Shown here: in pieces, positions 25,249-39,136 of the stretch
How positions within the stretch are numbered: the stretch's first letter is position 1
Layout: every line of letters begins with the position of its first letter
DNA from: Flaccisagitta enflata
Lineage: Eukaryota; Chaetognatha; Sagittoidea; Aphragmophora
NCBI GenBank assembly: GCA_965153355.1
Contig: OZ231126.1
Location: 51,522,001-51,586,000 of the forward strand
Direction: 5' to 3'
DNA length: 64,000 nt
Notes under the pieces: generated by a model
Told to the model about the DNA's origin: nothing
Seen by the model: the letters and a program-made list of their open reading frames with translations, nothing else
Databases searched by the model: none
Position numbers and translations under genes: made by a program

Positions 25249-25909
25249 AAATGTCACAAAATCAGATACTACAAGCGAGAGACGGTTTAACCATGACATT
25301 CGAAATTGTTAATCATTCGCCTTTGGGAACATGCAAGCGGAAGTACGATATGCCGGCAGCTCTGGAGAAGATTACAAGAGGATATCACAAATGGACGAAA
25401 GGGTAAAACGGGAGAAGTGGAGAACTAACCGTCATCATTGATTGCATCGGCCCTTTGAAAGGGACAGACACATGGGGATAGGTACTGGGGGAGCGGGCGA
25501 ACGGATCGATGGACGAATCGACAGACGGACAGACCCGCTCACTCTACTTTTTGCCTTTACATTTTTTCATTTGACCAGAAAAAAAAAGAAGACAGGAGAA
25601 AAATTGATAAGTTCAAGCGGAACGACATAACGCGATAAGATGAGATACAGGCACGAAAAAAACATATCTGGGCGAATGATCAATGCAAAACAACTGCAGC
25701 CGACTCCTCCTCTTTCTTCTCCTCCCCCACCTCCCCCCTATTTTTGCACTCCTCCTACCTCTCTACTCCCGTACCGCTACGGGGGGGGGGGGGTCGATGC
25801 AAAACAGCCTTCCAAAAAAGGGGATCTGGCCAAAAATGATCGATGCAAAACACCCTCGAAAACGGATTTTCGACGTCAGAAAGTCAGAAGAAAAGAATGC
25901 CAAAACAAG
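25249..25909. other. No gene; scattered short repeats
   Basis: ATCGATGCAAAAC-like phrases recur three times at 25678-25855; G-run at 25779-25790. Confidence 0.5.
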
Positions 25910-26110
25910 AAAAAAAAAAGAAGAAGAAGAAGAAGAAGAAGAAGAAGAAGAAGAAGAAGAAGAAGAAGGAGAAGAAGAAGAAGAAGAAGAAGAAAGAAGA
26001 AGAAGAAGAAGAAGAAGAAGAAGAAGATGAAGAAGAAGAAGAAGAAGAAGAAGAAGAAGAAGAAGAAGAAGAAGAAGAAGAAGAAGAAGAAGAAGAAGAA
26101 GAAGAAGAAC
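25910..26110. repeat. (GAA)n microsatellite
   Basis: GAA array with a few GGA, AAG and GAT interruptions. Poly-Lys/Glu/Arg frames are repeat translations. Confidence 0.96.
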
Positions 26111-26620
26111 AAGATGAAATACCGGGAAGCAGACAAATCTTTTTTACTGATAACAAGACAAGCTGTGATTCATAACAGAAATAGTATCAATCGCCACCAG
26201 AACCACGGCACCGCCGCAACGAGTCGCTACCTCAGCTCAGTACGAAAAATAAAAAGAAACAAAAGAACAACTAAACACCCACATACAAACAATCTCCTTT
26301 ATCAATAATATCTAGGAACAATACCAGCGGCAAACCTCAATTTAAGCCGATTGAAAGAATTCGATGTGCAAGACTGGAGCAAGGCCGATGGTGGACGGAA
26401 AGACGAAGAAGTGAGAGAGGTGGGGGAGGGGTTGGGGAGGGAAGCAAAAGCCAAAGGTACGCACTTGAGATGAAAATGCGACAATGAGTTTCCCCCCTGA
26501 CGTGTACTTGAGAGTTCAGGTCGAATAGGCGGTCAAAATTAACGAAAATACACGAATCATTATTGTCACAAGCTAGGAAGACAACCGTCTAGATGCCGAA
26601 AAGCAAGTGAATATACTCGA
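26111..26620. other. No recognised feature
   Basis: Mixed DNA between the GAA array and the next A element. Confidence 0.5.
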
Positions 26621-26807
26621 AACAAGGCCGGATACACGGCTGCCCTAGTCGCGTGTGGGTGGGCAGGGGCCATTTTTTAGGTCACCAGACCATTTGGGCA
26701 AGAGCAGTGAGGTCAAAGAAATAAAATCATAAAAAAAAATAAAGTGTGACCGACCAACCGACCGACGGACAAAGCGGGTTGTAGAGTCGCGTGCGCGCGA
26801 CTAAAAA
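26621..26807 (+). mobile_element. Family A element, full length
   Basis: AACAAGG, hairpin GCCG-GATACA-CGGC, arm AGTCGCGTGTGGG, TGGGCAGGGGCC, the TTAGGTCACCAGACCATTTGG block, GTGTGACCGACC, AAGCGGGTTGTAGAG, AGTCGCGTGCGCGCGACT (26785-26802) and AAAAA. Arm pairing 8 of 10. Confidence 0.92.
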
Positions 26808-27091
26808 GATCAATCTGTCGATATCGGATCAGCTCTCTTGAATAAAGGACATAATTGGTAAAGGGAGGATTGACTTTGCGAGATGGATTGCTCCAGATTT
26901 ATTGCAACAGGAACAGGGAAATTTTATGTACTTTAACGTACTTTTATGTATTTTTCGTCTCTATTCCACTTTGCCACACACTGGCTCGTTCCCTCTATAT
27001 ATCTATTCTCTTGCTCTGACTCTCTCTTTCTATCTCCCCCTTGCTCTGTCCCACTCTTGCACTGTCTCACCTCTTTCTATATCCTTATCGC

Positions 27092-27176
<85 letters not shown>

Positions 27177-27180
27177 GTCT
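27092..27180. repeat. (TGTC)n-(TC)n microsatellite
   Basis: About 18 TGTC units and a short TC end. Confidence 0.95.
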
Positions 27181-27410
27181 AACCCTCTCAGTCTCTGTCC
27201 TTTCGCTTTCGGTTGGGAAATGGAATTATTTATCATTAGTCATGTTCTGGGTGCTACAATTCTCTACACTCGGTGCCGCATCGGTTCGCTGCTGCTTCCG
27301 TTGCTCAATTGGCTGCTTCACCGCCGCCAGCTCAACAAACGGAAGGAGGGGAAAAAGAGAAAGAAGAGAAATGTTCGAAGAATGATAATCATATAACCAG
27401 GGGAAAAAGA

Positions 27411-27411
27411 G

Positions 27412-27507
<96 letters not shown>
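27411..27507. repeat. (GA)n-(CA)n compound microsatellite
   Basis: GA to 27456, then CA. The same order occurs at 63.3-63.65 kb. Confidence 0.96.
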
Positions 27508-27508
<1 letters not shown>

Positions 27509-27644
27509 GACAGTAGCAGCGCGGAAAAGGAATTGAAATTGAGCGCAAAATCGTCACCAGCGTCGTTTTCTGTGTTTTGAGCGGTTTTATGATGAAAAAG
27601 TGCTTCGCATGATAGAGATGGAAACATTCGCTTACGCGGATGGA

Positions 27645-28412
27645 GATAGAGAGACGGTGAAATGACAAATGTGGGGATAGAGAAAGAGACAAACAAATGA
27701 CAAATGTGGAGATAGAGACGGTGAAATGACAAATGTGGGGATAGAGATAGAGACAAACAAATGAAAAATGTGGAGATAGAGACGGTAAAATGACAAATGT
27801 GGGGATAGAGATAGAGATAAACAAATGACAAATGTGGAGATAGAGACGGTGAAATGACGAATGTGGGGATAGAGATAGAGACAAACAAATGACAAATGTG
27901 GAGATAGAGATGGGGAAATGACAAATGTGGGGATAGAGAAAGAGACAAACAAATGACAAATGTGGAGATAGAGACGGTAAAATGACAAATGTGGGGATAG
28001 AGATAGAGATAAACAAATGACAAATGTGGAGATAGAGCCGGGGAAATGACAAATGTGGGGATAGAGATAGAGACAAACAAATGACAAATGTGGTGTTAGA
28101 GACGGTGAAATGACAAATGTGGGGATAGAGATAGAGACAAACAAATGAAAAATGTGGAGATAGAGACGGTGAAATGACAAATGTGGGGATAGAGATAGAG
28201 ACAAACAAATGACAAATGTGGAGATAGAGAGGGTGAAATGACAAATGTGGGGATAGAGATAGAGACAAACAAATGACAAATTGGGAGATAGAGAGGGTGA
28301 AATGACAAATGTGGGGATAGAGATAGAGACGAATAAATGAAAAATGTGGAGATAGAGATGGTGGAATGACAAATGTGGGGATAGAGATAGAGACACACAA
28401 ATGACAAATGTG
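27645..28412. repeat. 64-bp minisatellite, about 12 units
   Basis: Unit built from two half-phrases, AAATGACAAATGTGGGGATAG and AAATGACAAATGTGGAGATAG, with GACGGTG or AGACAAAC joints. Spacing measured at 64 bp between several successive units. Sequence divergence between units is low (point changes such as GACGG to GAGGG or GCCGG). Three overlapping minus-strand frames of 254-370 codons stay open across it; see findings. Confidence 0.95.
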
Positions 28413-28599
28413 ACATGTGCAACAATTCATCCTACATAAAACTCATACAATTAATCAAAAGGAAACAGAAATTGACAAAAATCCGGAAAAATATGGACAT
28501 CTATACAGTGTAAGCTTCCATTACATACACATACATACCTAAAATATGGTCTTTTGAAACACTATCAAAATTCCCTAAATGCATCATAATTTCCTATCA

Positions 28600-29045
28600 T
28601 AAAAAATGTGGGATAGCGATAGAGACGGTGAAAGAACAAACGAGAGGATAAAGATAAACACAATTAAAAGACAAACGTGAAGATGTAGCCAGAGACGAAC
28701 AAAGGACAATTTGGAGATAAAGATAAAGGCAAACAAATGACAAATGCAAAGACACAAAAAATGACGGTAAAATGACAAATGTGGGGATAGAGATAGAGAC
28801 GAATAAATGACAAATGAGGTGATGGAAAAAGAGACGAAGACGAAACGACCAACGTTTAGACACTGTACATGCAAACATTTATTTTACAAACAACTTGATT
28901 TTTGAGATAAAGTGGAGATGAGGCAAATGACGAGATGAGACAAATATATGGAGATGGAAACAAAGAGAAATGACAAATGTTGACTGTTGAGACTGTGAAA
29001 TAATAAATTTGAAAATGGAGAGAGAGATGGTGAAATGAATGATAT
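28600..29045. repeat. Degenerate outlying units of the 64-bp minisatellite
   Basis: Phrases such as AATGACAAATGTGGGGATAG and GATAAAGATAAACAC recur irregularly, suggesting an older, decayed edge of the array. Confidence 0.7.
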
Positions 29046-29318
29046 GAATTATAGAGAGGCAGACGTTGAGAATACTTAAGTCGAGGTGCAAATAAAGATC
29101 AAATTTCGGTTTCAGTCTCTTTTCATAACTATATTCTTAACTATGTTATGATTTTTTTAATGAAATTTGTGATTTAGTAGTTTAATATCATTCTATTAGT
29201 AAAAGAAACCTTAATTTGATGAAGGCGTTGCTTTGTTCTATTGACGAAGACAAGAAAGAATTACTGGAAATAATAGATTCCTTTAAAAATAGTAGAGCAA
29301 AAATTCAAAACCTGTGAA

Positions 29319-29457
29319 GGGAAAATTCTAAGACTTAAACAAATTGAACAATTTTGCATTTCTAAGAACATGGCCCTCATCTTATATGTTCTTAGAATGA
29401 GGCCATGTTTTTGAAAATGCAAAATTTTGCATTTAAAGAGAGTCTTAGAATTTTCCC
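29319..29457. mobile_element. Family F palindromic element, copy 1
   Basis: Outer inverted ends GGGAAAATTCTAAGAC / GTCTTAGAATTTTCCC, an inner inverted pair AACATGGCC / GGCCATGTT and shared AATGCAAAAT. Its 139-bp size and layout match the copy at 58365. Confidence 0.8.
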
Positions 29458-30836
29458 CAAGACCAGTCAAGTTGCAAAATTAAATTTTCTAAAGATTTCC
29501 TTCTTTTTTCTCCCCTCTTCACTTGCTCAGCGCTCTTTTTTTATCTACAAATGATTTTCTATGCAAAACTAAAAACAATGTAACATAACAATGATATTTT
29601 TTTTATGAAAAACATCTAGATTTGTAAAATTCAAGATATTGAAAAAAATGTTTTGACTCCTCTAATTTGTCCTTCGTTTGCACCTCGACTTAAGTGGAGA
29701 TGGAGATGGAGACAGTGAGGTGCACAATCGAGGCACAGGGAATACAGGGACTACCACGCCAACCGGGACAAAAGAAAACGACGTATAATCTCCTCTGGAA
29801 ATGAAAAGAATTATCTGAAAACAGATCCTGATAGATCTTTTAAACCGATTTTATGTCATCAAGAAAAATTGTCACTGAATGGTATACCCAAAGTACACGA
29901 ACAGACTGAAAAAAAAACCCAAATTTGACAAATTTTGTGATTTCTCTTAAAAACCTGTCAACATAGTGCCTTAATGTTAAACCATTGCAACAAAAATTGG
30001 GTAAGAATACTTGGGTTTGTCCTGAATTTAAGCAGAATCTATGTAGTCATATGAAAAAGCTTTAAAAATTGATAACGAAGGTTCTATTGGTATTATTCGT
30101 CATTCATTGGAGGAAAAAAGAGATTAAAATTAAACTTTTTTTACATGAATCTTGGTTAGATTTCCAAAATTTGTGATAATTAGGCAAAATGAAGGGTGGA
30201 GTATGAAATTACATCAAATTATCTATCATTCAAGACCAACCCGAGTATACTAGCTCAATTCATCTAGATTTGGCAAGAGAATAAAGATTTGTTATTCAAA
30301 CATCCAAATCTCGGATGTAATACTGCGGCCAAAGTATTGATCTCACAACAATAAAGTTTATAGATAACAAAATCGGAGCAAAAACTCTCTTTGGAACTGT
30401 TTTTGGAATTGATTCATCATTTGTAGAACCAGAGATTTGTCGTTTTCTTTCATCCCGTTAGGCGGGGTATTCCCTGTATATCATATGATAAATGTGAAGA
30501 ACCAAATGTGCGTATTTTGATAACGGCCGTGAAATACAAAGGAAGACATTGAAACACTAGATCAGGCATACTAGTCGCACATACACGCTCTATCCACTGA
30601 CACCTATGTCACTACGACGGGCCCGCACCCATTTTATTCATGACAAATTTCCCGACAAATTTCCTCACTCCATTACGACCCATCACGTTCATTTCCTCTC
30701 TCATATTGTCTTAGTCTCTTGATCTACACGTTGTTCCTTCTCTCCTTATCTTTCAGGTTTTTTTTCTTATTACCCTTTATCTTTTTCATTTTCGATTTTT
30801 CGTTCTTTTTTTTTTTTCATTTCTCATCTTCTTTTA
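29458..30836. other. No recognised feature
   Basis: 1.4 kb of AT-rich single-copy-looking DNA. Confidence 0.55.
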
Positions 30837-30956
30837 CTTCTTCTTCTTCTTTTTCTTCTTCTTCTTCTTCTTCTTCTTCTTCTTCTTCTTCTTCTTCTTC
30901 TTCTTCTTCTTCTTCTTCTTCTTCTTCTTTTTCTTTTTCTTCTTCTCTTTTTCTGT
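30837..30956. repeat. (TTC)n microsatellite
   Basis: TTC array with TTTTTC edges. Confidence 0.95.
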
Positions 30957-30961
30957 TGCTC

Positions 30962-31217
30962 TTTTAAGTCGCGTGCTACGCCACTCTACAACCCGCTATA
31001 TCGGTTCGCCGGATGGCAGGTTGGTCGGTCGGTCAGTTGGTCGGTCAGTCGGTCGGTCGGTTGGTCGGTCCCCTTTTTACTTTTTCGGCGTTTTGGAGCT
31101 TTCTGAGCTCACTGCTCCCGCCAAAACGCTTAAGTGACCTTCCTTCCTTCCTTCCTTCCTTCCACTGCCGCTGCCCACCCGCACGCGACTGGGGTAGCCG
31201 TGCATCCATCCTTGTTT
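30962..31217 (-). mobile_element. Family A element with extra (CCTT)n
   Basis: Minus-strand copy: AGTCGCGTGCTACGCCACT (30967-30985), CTACAACCCGC, (GGTC/GGTT)n, CTTTTTCGGCGTTTTGG, CACTGCTCCCGCC, a (CCTT)6 array at 31138-31161, CTGCCCACCC, arm GCACGCGACT and a decayed 5' hairpin, CCTTGTTT. Arm pairing 10 of 10. Confidence 0.88.
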
Positions 31218-31240
31218 CCATTTTTCTTGTTGTGTCTTCT

Positions 31241-31795
31241 CCATGTCTAGATATTGACCTCAGATCCTAAATCTAAGTCCTCGTGAATTTTCATATTTCT
31301 CTTTTATATGCGGCCGGTCCGAAGGTAGTAACAGCATGTGCTCTAGCTTGGACTAATCTGCTCGAATTTGTTCCTGAAAGATACCTTGGCATATGCACAT
31401 AACGCTGTTGATCTCATTGACCTAGATTTTGAGCTTCTAAGGGGCCCCTAGGGGCCCCAAAAAACCCTTAATGAGGATTTTTTTATTGAAAAAAAAGTGG
31501 GGTTCATTTGATAGGAAATTGCTTGATTCGCCTAGATCCAAAATCTTGTAATTTCAATTTTTTTCAAAAAAACTTAGAAAATTTTTGTGTCGGCCATATT
31601 TCAAGAGAAAGTTTAAAGATTCTCCTGGAATTCTTTTAGTTTGATATGGTTCAAACAAATGATCATAACTTCTAAAGTATTTGAGCCAGAACTTTGAAAT
31701 TTGAAACGTGCATTATTGAAAGCGCTGAGCAGTTCCATGCAAAAGATTGAGCTACTGACTGACCTAGGAAAATTTTTGAGTCTAAGTCTACCATG
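31241..31795 (-). repeat. Family C repeat copy 2 (hAT empty site)
   Basis: Reverse orientation relative to copy 1. Has one ~151-bp unit and a single CCTGAAAG (CTTTCAGG on the other strand) at about 31371-31378, where copy 1 carries the 939-bp hAT-type insertion. Confidence 0.85.
31613..31791 (-). CDS. Small open frame of family C copy 2
   Basis: Reads RLRLKNFPRSVSSSIFCM... and ends at the same stop as the frame at 4681-4857. Function unknown; may not be translated. The frame extends upstream without an obvious start. Confidence 0.25.
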
Positions 31796-32315
<520 letters not shown>

Positions 32316-32507
32316 TGTGTGTGTCCTCATTCCTTGTTTATATGATTGTGTGCGGCCCATGCAAGACCCGTCCACAGTCCATCAAATCCCACCCTGATGG
32401 GAAAAAAACACCTAACGCCACTTTATCCCACTCGACCCACCATCTCTCTGTCGTCCCGTGTCTTCCTCTTTAGTCTTTCGATCTCAATTGCTGTCTCCCT
32501 TTGTCTT

Positions 32508-34064
<1,557 letters not shown>

Positions 34065-34171
34065 AACAAGGCCAAGTAGGCCAATAAGGTGCGACGTATG
34101 GAACGAATGCGTTACCAACCGACCAACCGACGGACAGAGCCAGTTAAAGAGGAGCTTTGTCGCTCCTAAAA
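34065..34171 (+). mobile_element. Family A element, short, divergent arm (AGG-GCGAC class)
   Basis: AACAA, hairpin GGCC-AAGTA-GGCC, arm AGGTGCGAC, a very short body, ACCGACCAACCGACGGAC, AGCCAGTTAAAG, end AGGAGCTTTGTCGCTCCT (34150-34167) and AAAA. The arm and the outer half (GTCGCTCCT) match 8 of 9, although neither resembles the usual AGTCGCGTGC. Confidence 0.8.
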
Positions 34172-34235
34172 GAAAAGGAGAAAAAGAAAAAGGGAAAAAA
34201 AGGACAGGAGAAAAAAAAAAGACAAAGAAAAAGGA

Positions 34236-34757
34236 AACAAGCCCGACCGGACAACGATGCGTCCGGGCTGTGTCTCAGCATGTATTGATCATGTGACAAA
34301 TGTATGGAGAGACACATGGACGAACAGACGGGGGAAACACTTTCAAAACATGTCGGTTGATCATTTGTTTCAGTGTAGGATCTTACCGTGGCCAAAAACA
34401 GCCGGGAAACGCGGTTTTTGCACAGGCGTGACCGACCGACCGACCGACCGACCGACCGACCGACCGACCGACCGACCGACCGACCGACCGACCGACCGAC
34501 CGACCGACCGACCGACCGACCGACCGACCGACCGACCGACCGACCGACCGACCGACCGACCGACCGACCGACCGACCGACCGACCGACCGACCGACCGAC
34601 CGACCGACCGACCGACCGACCGACCGACCGACCGACCGACCGACCGACCGACCGACCGACCGACCGACCGACCGACCGACCGACCGACCGACCGACCGAC
34701 CGACCGACCGACCGACCGACCGACCGACCGACCCTCTTATACGGACGCATCTAAAAA
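34236..34757 (+). mobile_element. Family A-like element with a giant (CCGA)n core
   Basis: AACAAGCCCGACCGG start, an arm ATGCGTCCG (34257-34265) inside a larger hairpin (AGCCCG..CGGGCT), about 160 bp of body, the (CCGA) array at 34431-34733, CTCTTATA, the outer arm CGGACGCAT (34742-34750) and CTAAAAAAA. The two arms are exact reverse complements (9 of 9). The inner half of the usual 3' palindrome is absent, perhaps overrun by the expansion. Confidence 0.78.
34431..34733. repeat. (CCGA)n microsatellite, about 76 units
   Basis: 303 bp of perfect tetranucleotide. It sits exactly where other family A copies have 3-12 GGAC or CCGA units. The three open frames on each strand read Pro-Thr-Asp-Arg or Arg-Ser-Val-Gly repeats. 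Confidence 0.98.
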
Positions 34758-35107
34758 AAGGAAAAAAGAAAGAACTAAAACTTGAAAGAAAAAAGAAAAA
34801 GAAGACAGAGAAAGAGAAAAAGAAAGAAGTAAAAAGAAGAAAAAAAAAGAAATGAGAGAGAGGAAGAAACGACTGGCATTGCATCGGCGAACCGAATATG
34901 ATCACCAACGCAACATCACCGATGCAAAATTACGAGGTGCAGGCACTTATCGAAAAGTGAACAAGTTGGAAGGTTTCACGTGTGAAAAAAAAAGTGTTTT
35001 AAAATGGTAAAACGATGATGCACTCAGCAGAACTCCAAAAGAAAAGAACGAAGATGAATGGCAAAAAGAGGAAGATGAAAAAAAAAAAACGAAAAAGATA
35101 AGGAAAA
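34758..35107. other. No gene; purine-rich then mixed
   Basis: A/G-rich to about 34870, nothing recognised beyond. Confidence 0.5.
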
Positions 35108-35306
35108 AACAAGGCCGGATACACGGCTACCCCAGTCGCGTGCGGGTGGGCAGGGGCCATAATTGAGATCAGTGGAACATATGGGCAGGAGCAATAAGGC
35201 CAAAACCCCCATTAACGCCGAAAAAGTAAAGTGTGACGGACGGACGGACGGACCAACGGACGGACCGACAAAGCGGGGTGTAGAGTCGCGTAGCACGCGA
35301 CTAAAA
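35108..35306 (+). mobile_element. Family A element, canonical
   Basis: AACAAGG, hairpin GCCG-GATACA-CGGC, arm AGTCGCGTGC, GGGTGGGCAGGGGCC, ATGGGCAGGAGCAATAAGG, AACGCCGAAAAAGTAAAG, (GGAC)n, AAGCGGGGTGTAGAG, AGTCGCGTAGCACGCGACT (35284-35302) and AAAA. Arm pairing 10 of 10. Confidence 0.95.
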
Positions 35307-35472
35307 GTAAAAAGAAAAAGAAAAAGAAAAAGAAAAAGAAAAAGAAAAAGAAAAAGAAAAGAAAAGAAAAAGGAAAGGAAAAAGGAAAAAGGAAAAAGGA
35401 AAAAAGGAAAAAAGAAAAAAAGAAAAAAAGAAAAAAAGAAAAAAAGAAAAAAAGAAAGAAAGAAAGAAAGGA
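35307..35472. repeat. (GAAAAA)n microsatellite
   Basis: AAAAAG units that drift to GAAAAAG and GAAAGAAA forms, directly after the A-tail of the preceding element. Confidence 0.93.
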
Positions 35473-35690
35473 AAAAAAGTCAATTAAAGCCGAGAAAAGG
35501 CAACAAGAAAAAGAAGACGTAATCGAGGGGAGGAAAATGGACATGACAAGCAGGAGAAAAAAAATGAAAGAGATAAGAAGGAAGTAAATGAGAAAAGAAA
35601 AGCAAATCATTTTTGCGAGACGAGGAGAGGGAAAGGAGGAAGGGAGAAAAAACAAGCAAGATGAGGGAAAGAAGGAGTGGGGTGGGGTCG

Positions 35691-35831
<141 letters not shown>

Positions 35832-35877
35832 AATCGTTTTTAAAACCGCGGTGATAATAACATGAGTGGCAGTAAGC

Positions 35878-36013
<136 letters not shown>

Positions 36014-36105
36014 ATGTCGCGTTACGTAATGATCGATGAGCGTTGAAACGAAACAGGAGAATTGAAAAGCGCAGAAATGACGTTTGTTGTCGCGGAGATT
36101 GGAGG

Positions 36106-36350
36106 GAAAGAGAGATGAAGGATGGGGGGATGAGCGAGATGGGGGGAGGGGTATGTGAGAGGATGTTGGAGACAAAGAGGGAGAGATAAAGGAGGATGAG
36201 CGAGGTGGGGAGGGGGGTATGTGAGAGGATGTTGGAGACGAAGAGGGGGAGATAAAGGAGGATGAGCGAGGTGGGGGGGGTATGTGAGAGGATGTTGGAG
36301 ACGAAGAGGGGGAGATAAAGGAGGATAGGGGGATGAGCGAGGTAGGGGGT
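36106..36350. repeat. 63-66-bp G-rich minisatellite
   Basis: GTATGTGAGAGGATGTTGGA recurs at 36151, 36217 and 36280, with GAGATAAAGGAGGATGAGCG between. A more degraded G-rich stretch continues to 36440. Confidence 0.9.
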
Positions 36351-36484
36351 GGTATGTGGGAGGAGGCTGGGGGTAGGGAGAGGAGTGGGGGATAGGTGAA
36401 GGTGGTGGGGGTTGGGTGGGAATGAGGGGGTTGAAAAATGCTCTATGGGGGTAGATATCAGCAAGGAATATTGAGACGCTGTGA

Positions 36485-36724
36485 TATAGGAAGAGTACGA
36501 AACATATCGCCGATCGAGATGAGAAACGCTCTTTGAGAGTTGCCTACAACTTTATTTTCCGTAAATTGTTCGGTTATCGGTATTTTGAGAGTGTTTCTAA
36601 CTTACAACACTTTCTTGAGCGTCCAACCTGGGAAGAGTTGGTGGCTAGACGTCAAAACAACTTTTTACATAAGGCTAACGTTACTGATGACAATAGTCTG
36701 TTCAAACTGGTCTGCCAGCTTTGA
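36485..36724 (+). pseudogene. LINE reverse transcriptase C-terminal remnant
   Basis: An open stretch of about 79 codons ending in TGA carries SLRVAYNFIFRKLFGY, ESV..LQHFLERPTWEELV and ARRQNNFLHKA. The pattern (V)AYN..FRKLFGY, then a short helix with xSV..LQ, then RR..FL is what I know from the extreme C-terminus of ORF2 proteins of animal non-LTR retrotransposons (CR1/Jockey-like and related clades), downstream of the polymerase domain. A stop lies just upstream (36482-36484), so the polymerase core is missing: this is a 5'-truncated, dead copy, as is usual for LINE insertions. Clade assignment is not possible from this fragment. I see no endonuclease or palm motifs nearby. Confidence 0.65.
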
Positions 36725-36727
36725 ATC

Positions 36728-37086
36728 TTGCGTTTTCCACGTTGGATGCCGCTTCGGTTTAATGAGCGCGGTGTTTTCTATGGCACCCAAATACCAGTAT
36801 GCCAAGATATTCAAACATCCTTGATATGCGAGTCTGACGCCGAAATTTACTTTTGCCTAGTTTTGGACAGACAGGTAGATGGACTCAGGGACGGACCGGT
36901 AAAAGATAGGATCGCTTACAAACGACAAAAGATTGCGGAAGAAGGAAATAGAAAGAAGAAGAAACAGAAGGAAAGAAAAAGAAACAAAGACAGAAAGAGG
37001 AGAAAGGATAGTGAAAATAAAAACGCTCATTCGACATGAGAAAAAAAAAAGAAAAAGAAAAGTAACTCTCCACCATTGAGAGGGAA
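36728..37086. other. Possible LINE 3' flank, then purine-rich DNA
   Basis: The DNA after the stop may be the LINE 3' untranslated part, but no A-tail or duplication is clear. From 36935 it is A/G-rich. Confidence 0.4.
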
Positions 37087-37281
37087 AACAAGGCCGGATA
37101 CACGGCTACCCAAGTCGCGTGCGGGTGGGCCAGGGCAGTGATGAAATAGACCAGCCAAGCAGTTTGGCAAGAGCAGTAACCCCAAAATTGCCTGTAAACG
37201 CCGAAAAAGTAAAGTGTGACGGACGGACGGACGGACCGACAGACAGATCGGGTTGTAGAGTCGCGTGCACGCGACTAAAAA
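37087..37281 (+). mobile_element. Family A element, canonical
   Basis: AACAAGG to AGTCGCGTGCACGCGACT (37259-37276) and AAAAA, with AGTTTGGCAAGAGCAGTAAC, AACGCCGAAAAAGTAAAG, (GGAC)n and TCGGGTTGTAGAG in order. Arm pairing 10 of 10. Confidence 0.95.
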
Positions 37282-37462
37282 GAAAAGAAAACTGCAACAA
37301 TGTAGAGACGAAGCAGTATTTATAACGTGGTAATGTTTGTGTCATGTAGCTGCCTTTGGAGCGTCTTTGGGGCGCCTTTGGAGCGCGTGTTCAAACAAAT
37401 TCGCGTTTTAATATTTGGTCAAAAAGTATGGACAGCCCGCAACAGATCGACCGACCGACCAA

Positions 37463-37503
<41 letters not shown>

Positions 37504-38222
37504 TTCATGGTGGTTTGAAAGGAGGTAATGAATTGAAAAAAGTGAAAAAAAAATTGGAATGAACGTGAAGAGAAAGACAAAAGAGGGGATGAAACAGGAT
37601 GTAGAACATTACATGTAAAGGATTACATGTCGGCGATTTGAAAAAAAAAACCACTCGAACCAAAAAAAAAAAAAAGACTTAAAAAAGACGAAAAAAAAAA
37701 AAAGACTTAAAAAAGACGAAAAAAAGAAAAAGCTGACTTTAAAAAGACAGAAACACAGATTGAAAGACAGACAATTAGAGAGAGAGACACACTTACGCAC
37801 ATCAACGGGACAGAATTATCTTGAGAGAGAGAATTCTCAAGCGCGCGACAGACAGAAATGATCCGCATGGGAAGGAGTGTGTCACAACGGGGGTGCCCTC
37901 CTGCGAGCGACAGAAACAGCTGAATGGTCAGTCCCGAAAACCGTGGAAACCAAAAGCCGCGAGCTATAAGCTCATACCGAGTTTTATGGTGAAGGGGATA
38001 TAGGGGGAGGGTGGTCGGGGAGTAGGGGCTAGGGGTTTGATGACGATGTGGAAGGCAGTTTCATGAAGTCATCGGGTTCATGGACTCAATGCCATTTCTT
38101 TTTCTCTCAGAGGTGGGAGTAAAAGGATACATGAGACCACGATAGAGAACTCTTTTTAAAGATTGAGAGGGCGATTTGGTAAGTGATGGTGGTGGTGGCT
38201 GGTGGGGGCAGTGGAGACTGCA
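37282..38222. other. No gene; small GA array and A-rich duplication
   Basis: Holds (GA) at 37469-37501 and a duplicated GACTTAAAAAAGACG unit with A-runs at about 37676-37722. Confidence 0.6.
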
Positions 38223-38948
<726 letters not shown>

Positions 38949-39136
38949 AACAAGGCCGGATAAACGGCCAATAAGTAGTCACTGGCGGGTGGGTAGGGGC
39001 AGTACTGCGGGCAGGCAGAGGCAGTATGTAGGTGGGTGGAGCTGTAATGTGCGTCTCTCAGAATTTCACGTTACGGATCTTCCGACGGACGGACCTTCAC
39101 AGCCTCCTATAGAGTCGCTTCGCCAGCGTCTAAAAA
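38949..39136 (+). mobile_element. Family A element, CTGGCG-arm variant
   Basis: AACAAGG, hairpin GCCG-GATAAA-CGGC, arm AGTCACTGGCG, GGTGGGTAGGGGCAGTA, (GGAC)n short, GCCTCCTATAGAG, end AGTCGCTTCGCCAGCGTCT (39113-39131) and AAAAA. Arm and outer half agree 9 of 11 and share the private CTGGCG/CGCCAG sequence. Confidence 0.85.

Noticed and set aside
27645-28412. CRISPR-like regular array
   Set aside because: Units are adjacent 64-bp tandem copies without unique spacers, in eukaryotic DNA; it is a minisatellite.
34144-34908. 254-codon frame with Gly-Arg-Ser-Val repeats
   Set aside because: A translation of the (CCGA)76 array and purine-rich flanks.
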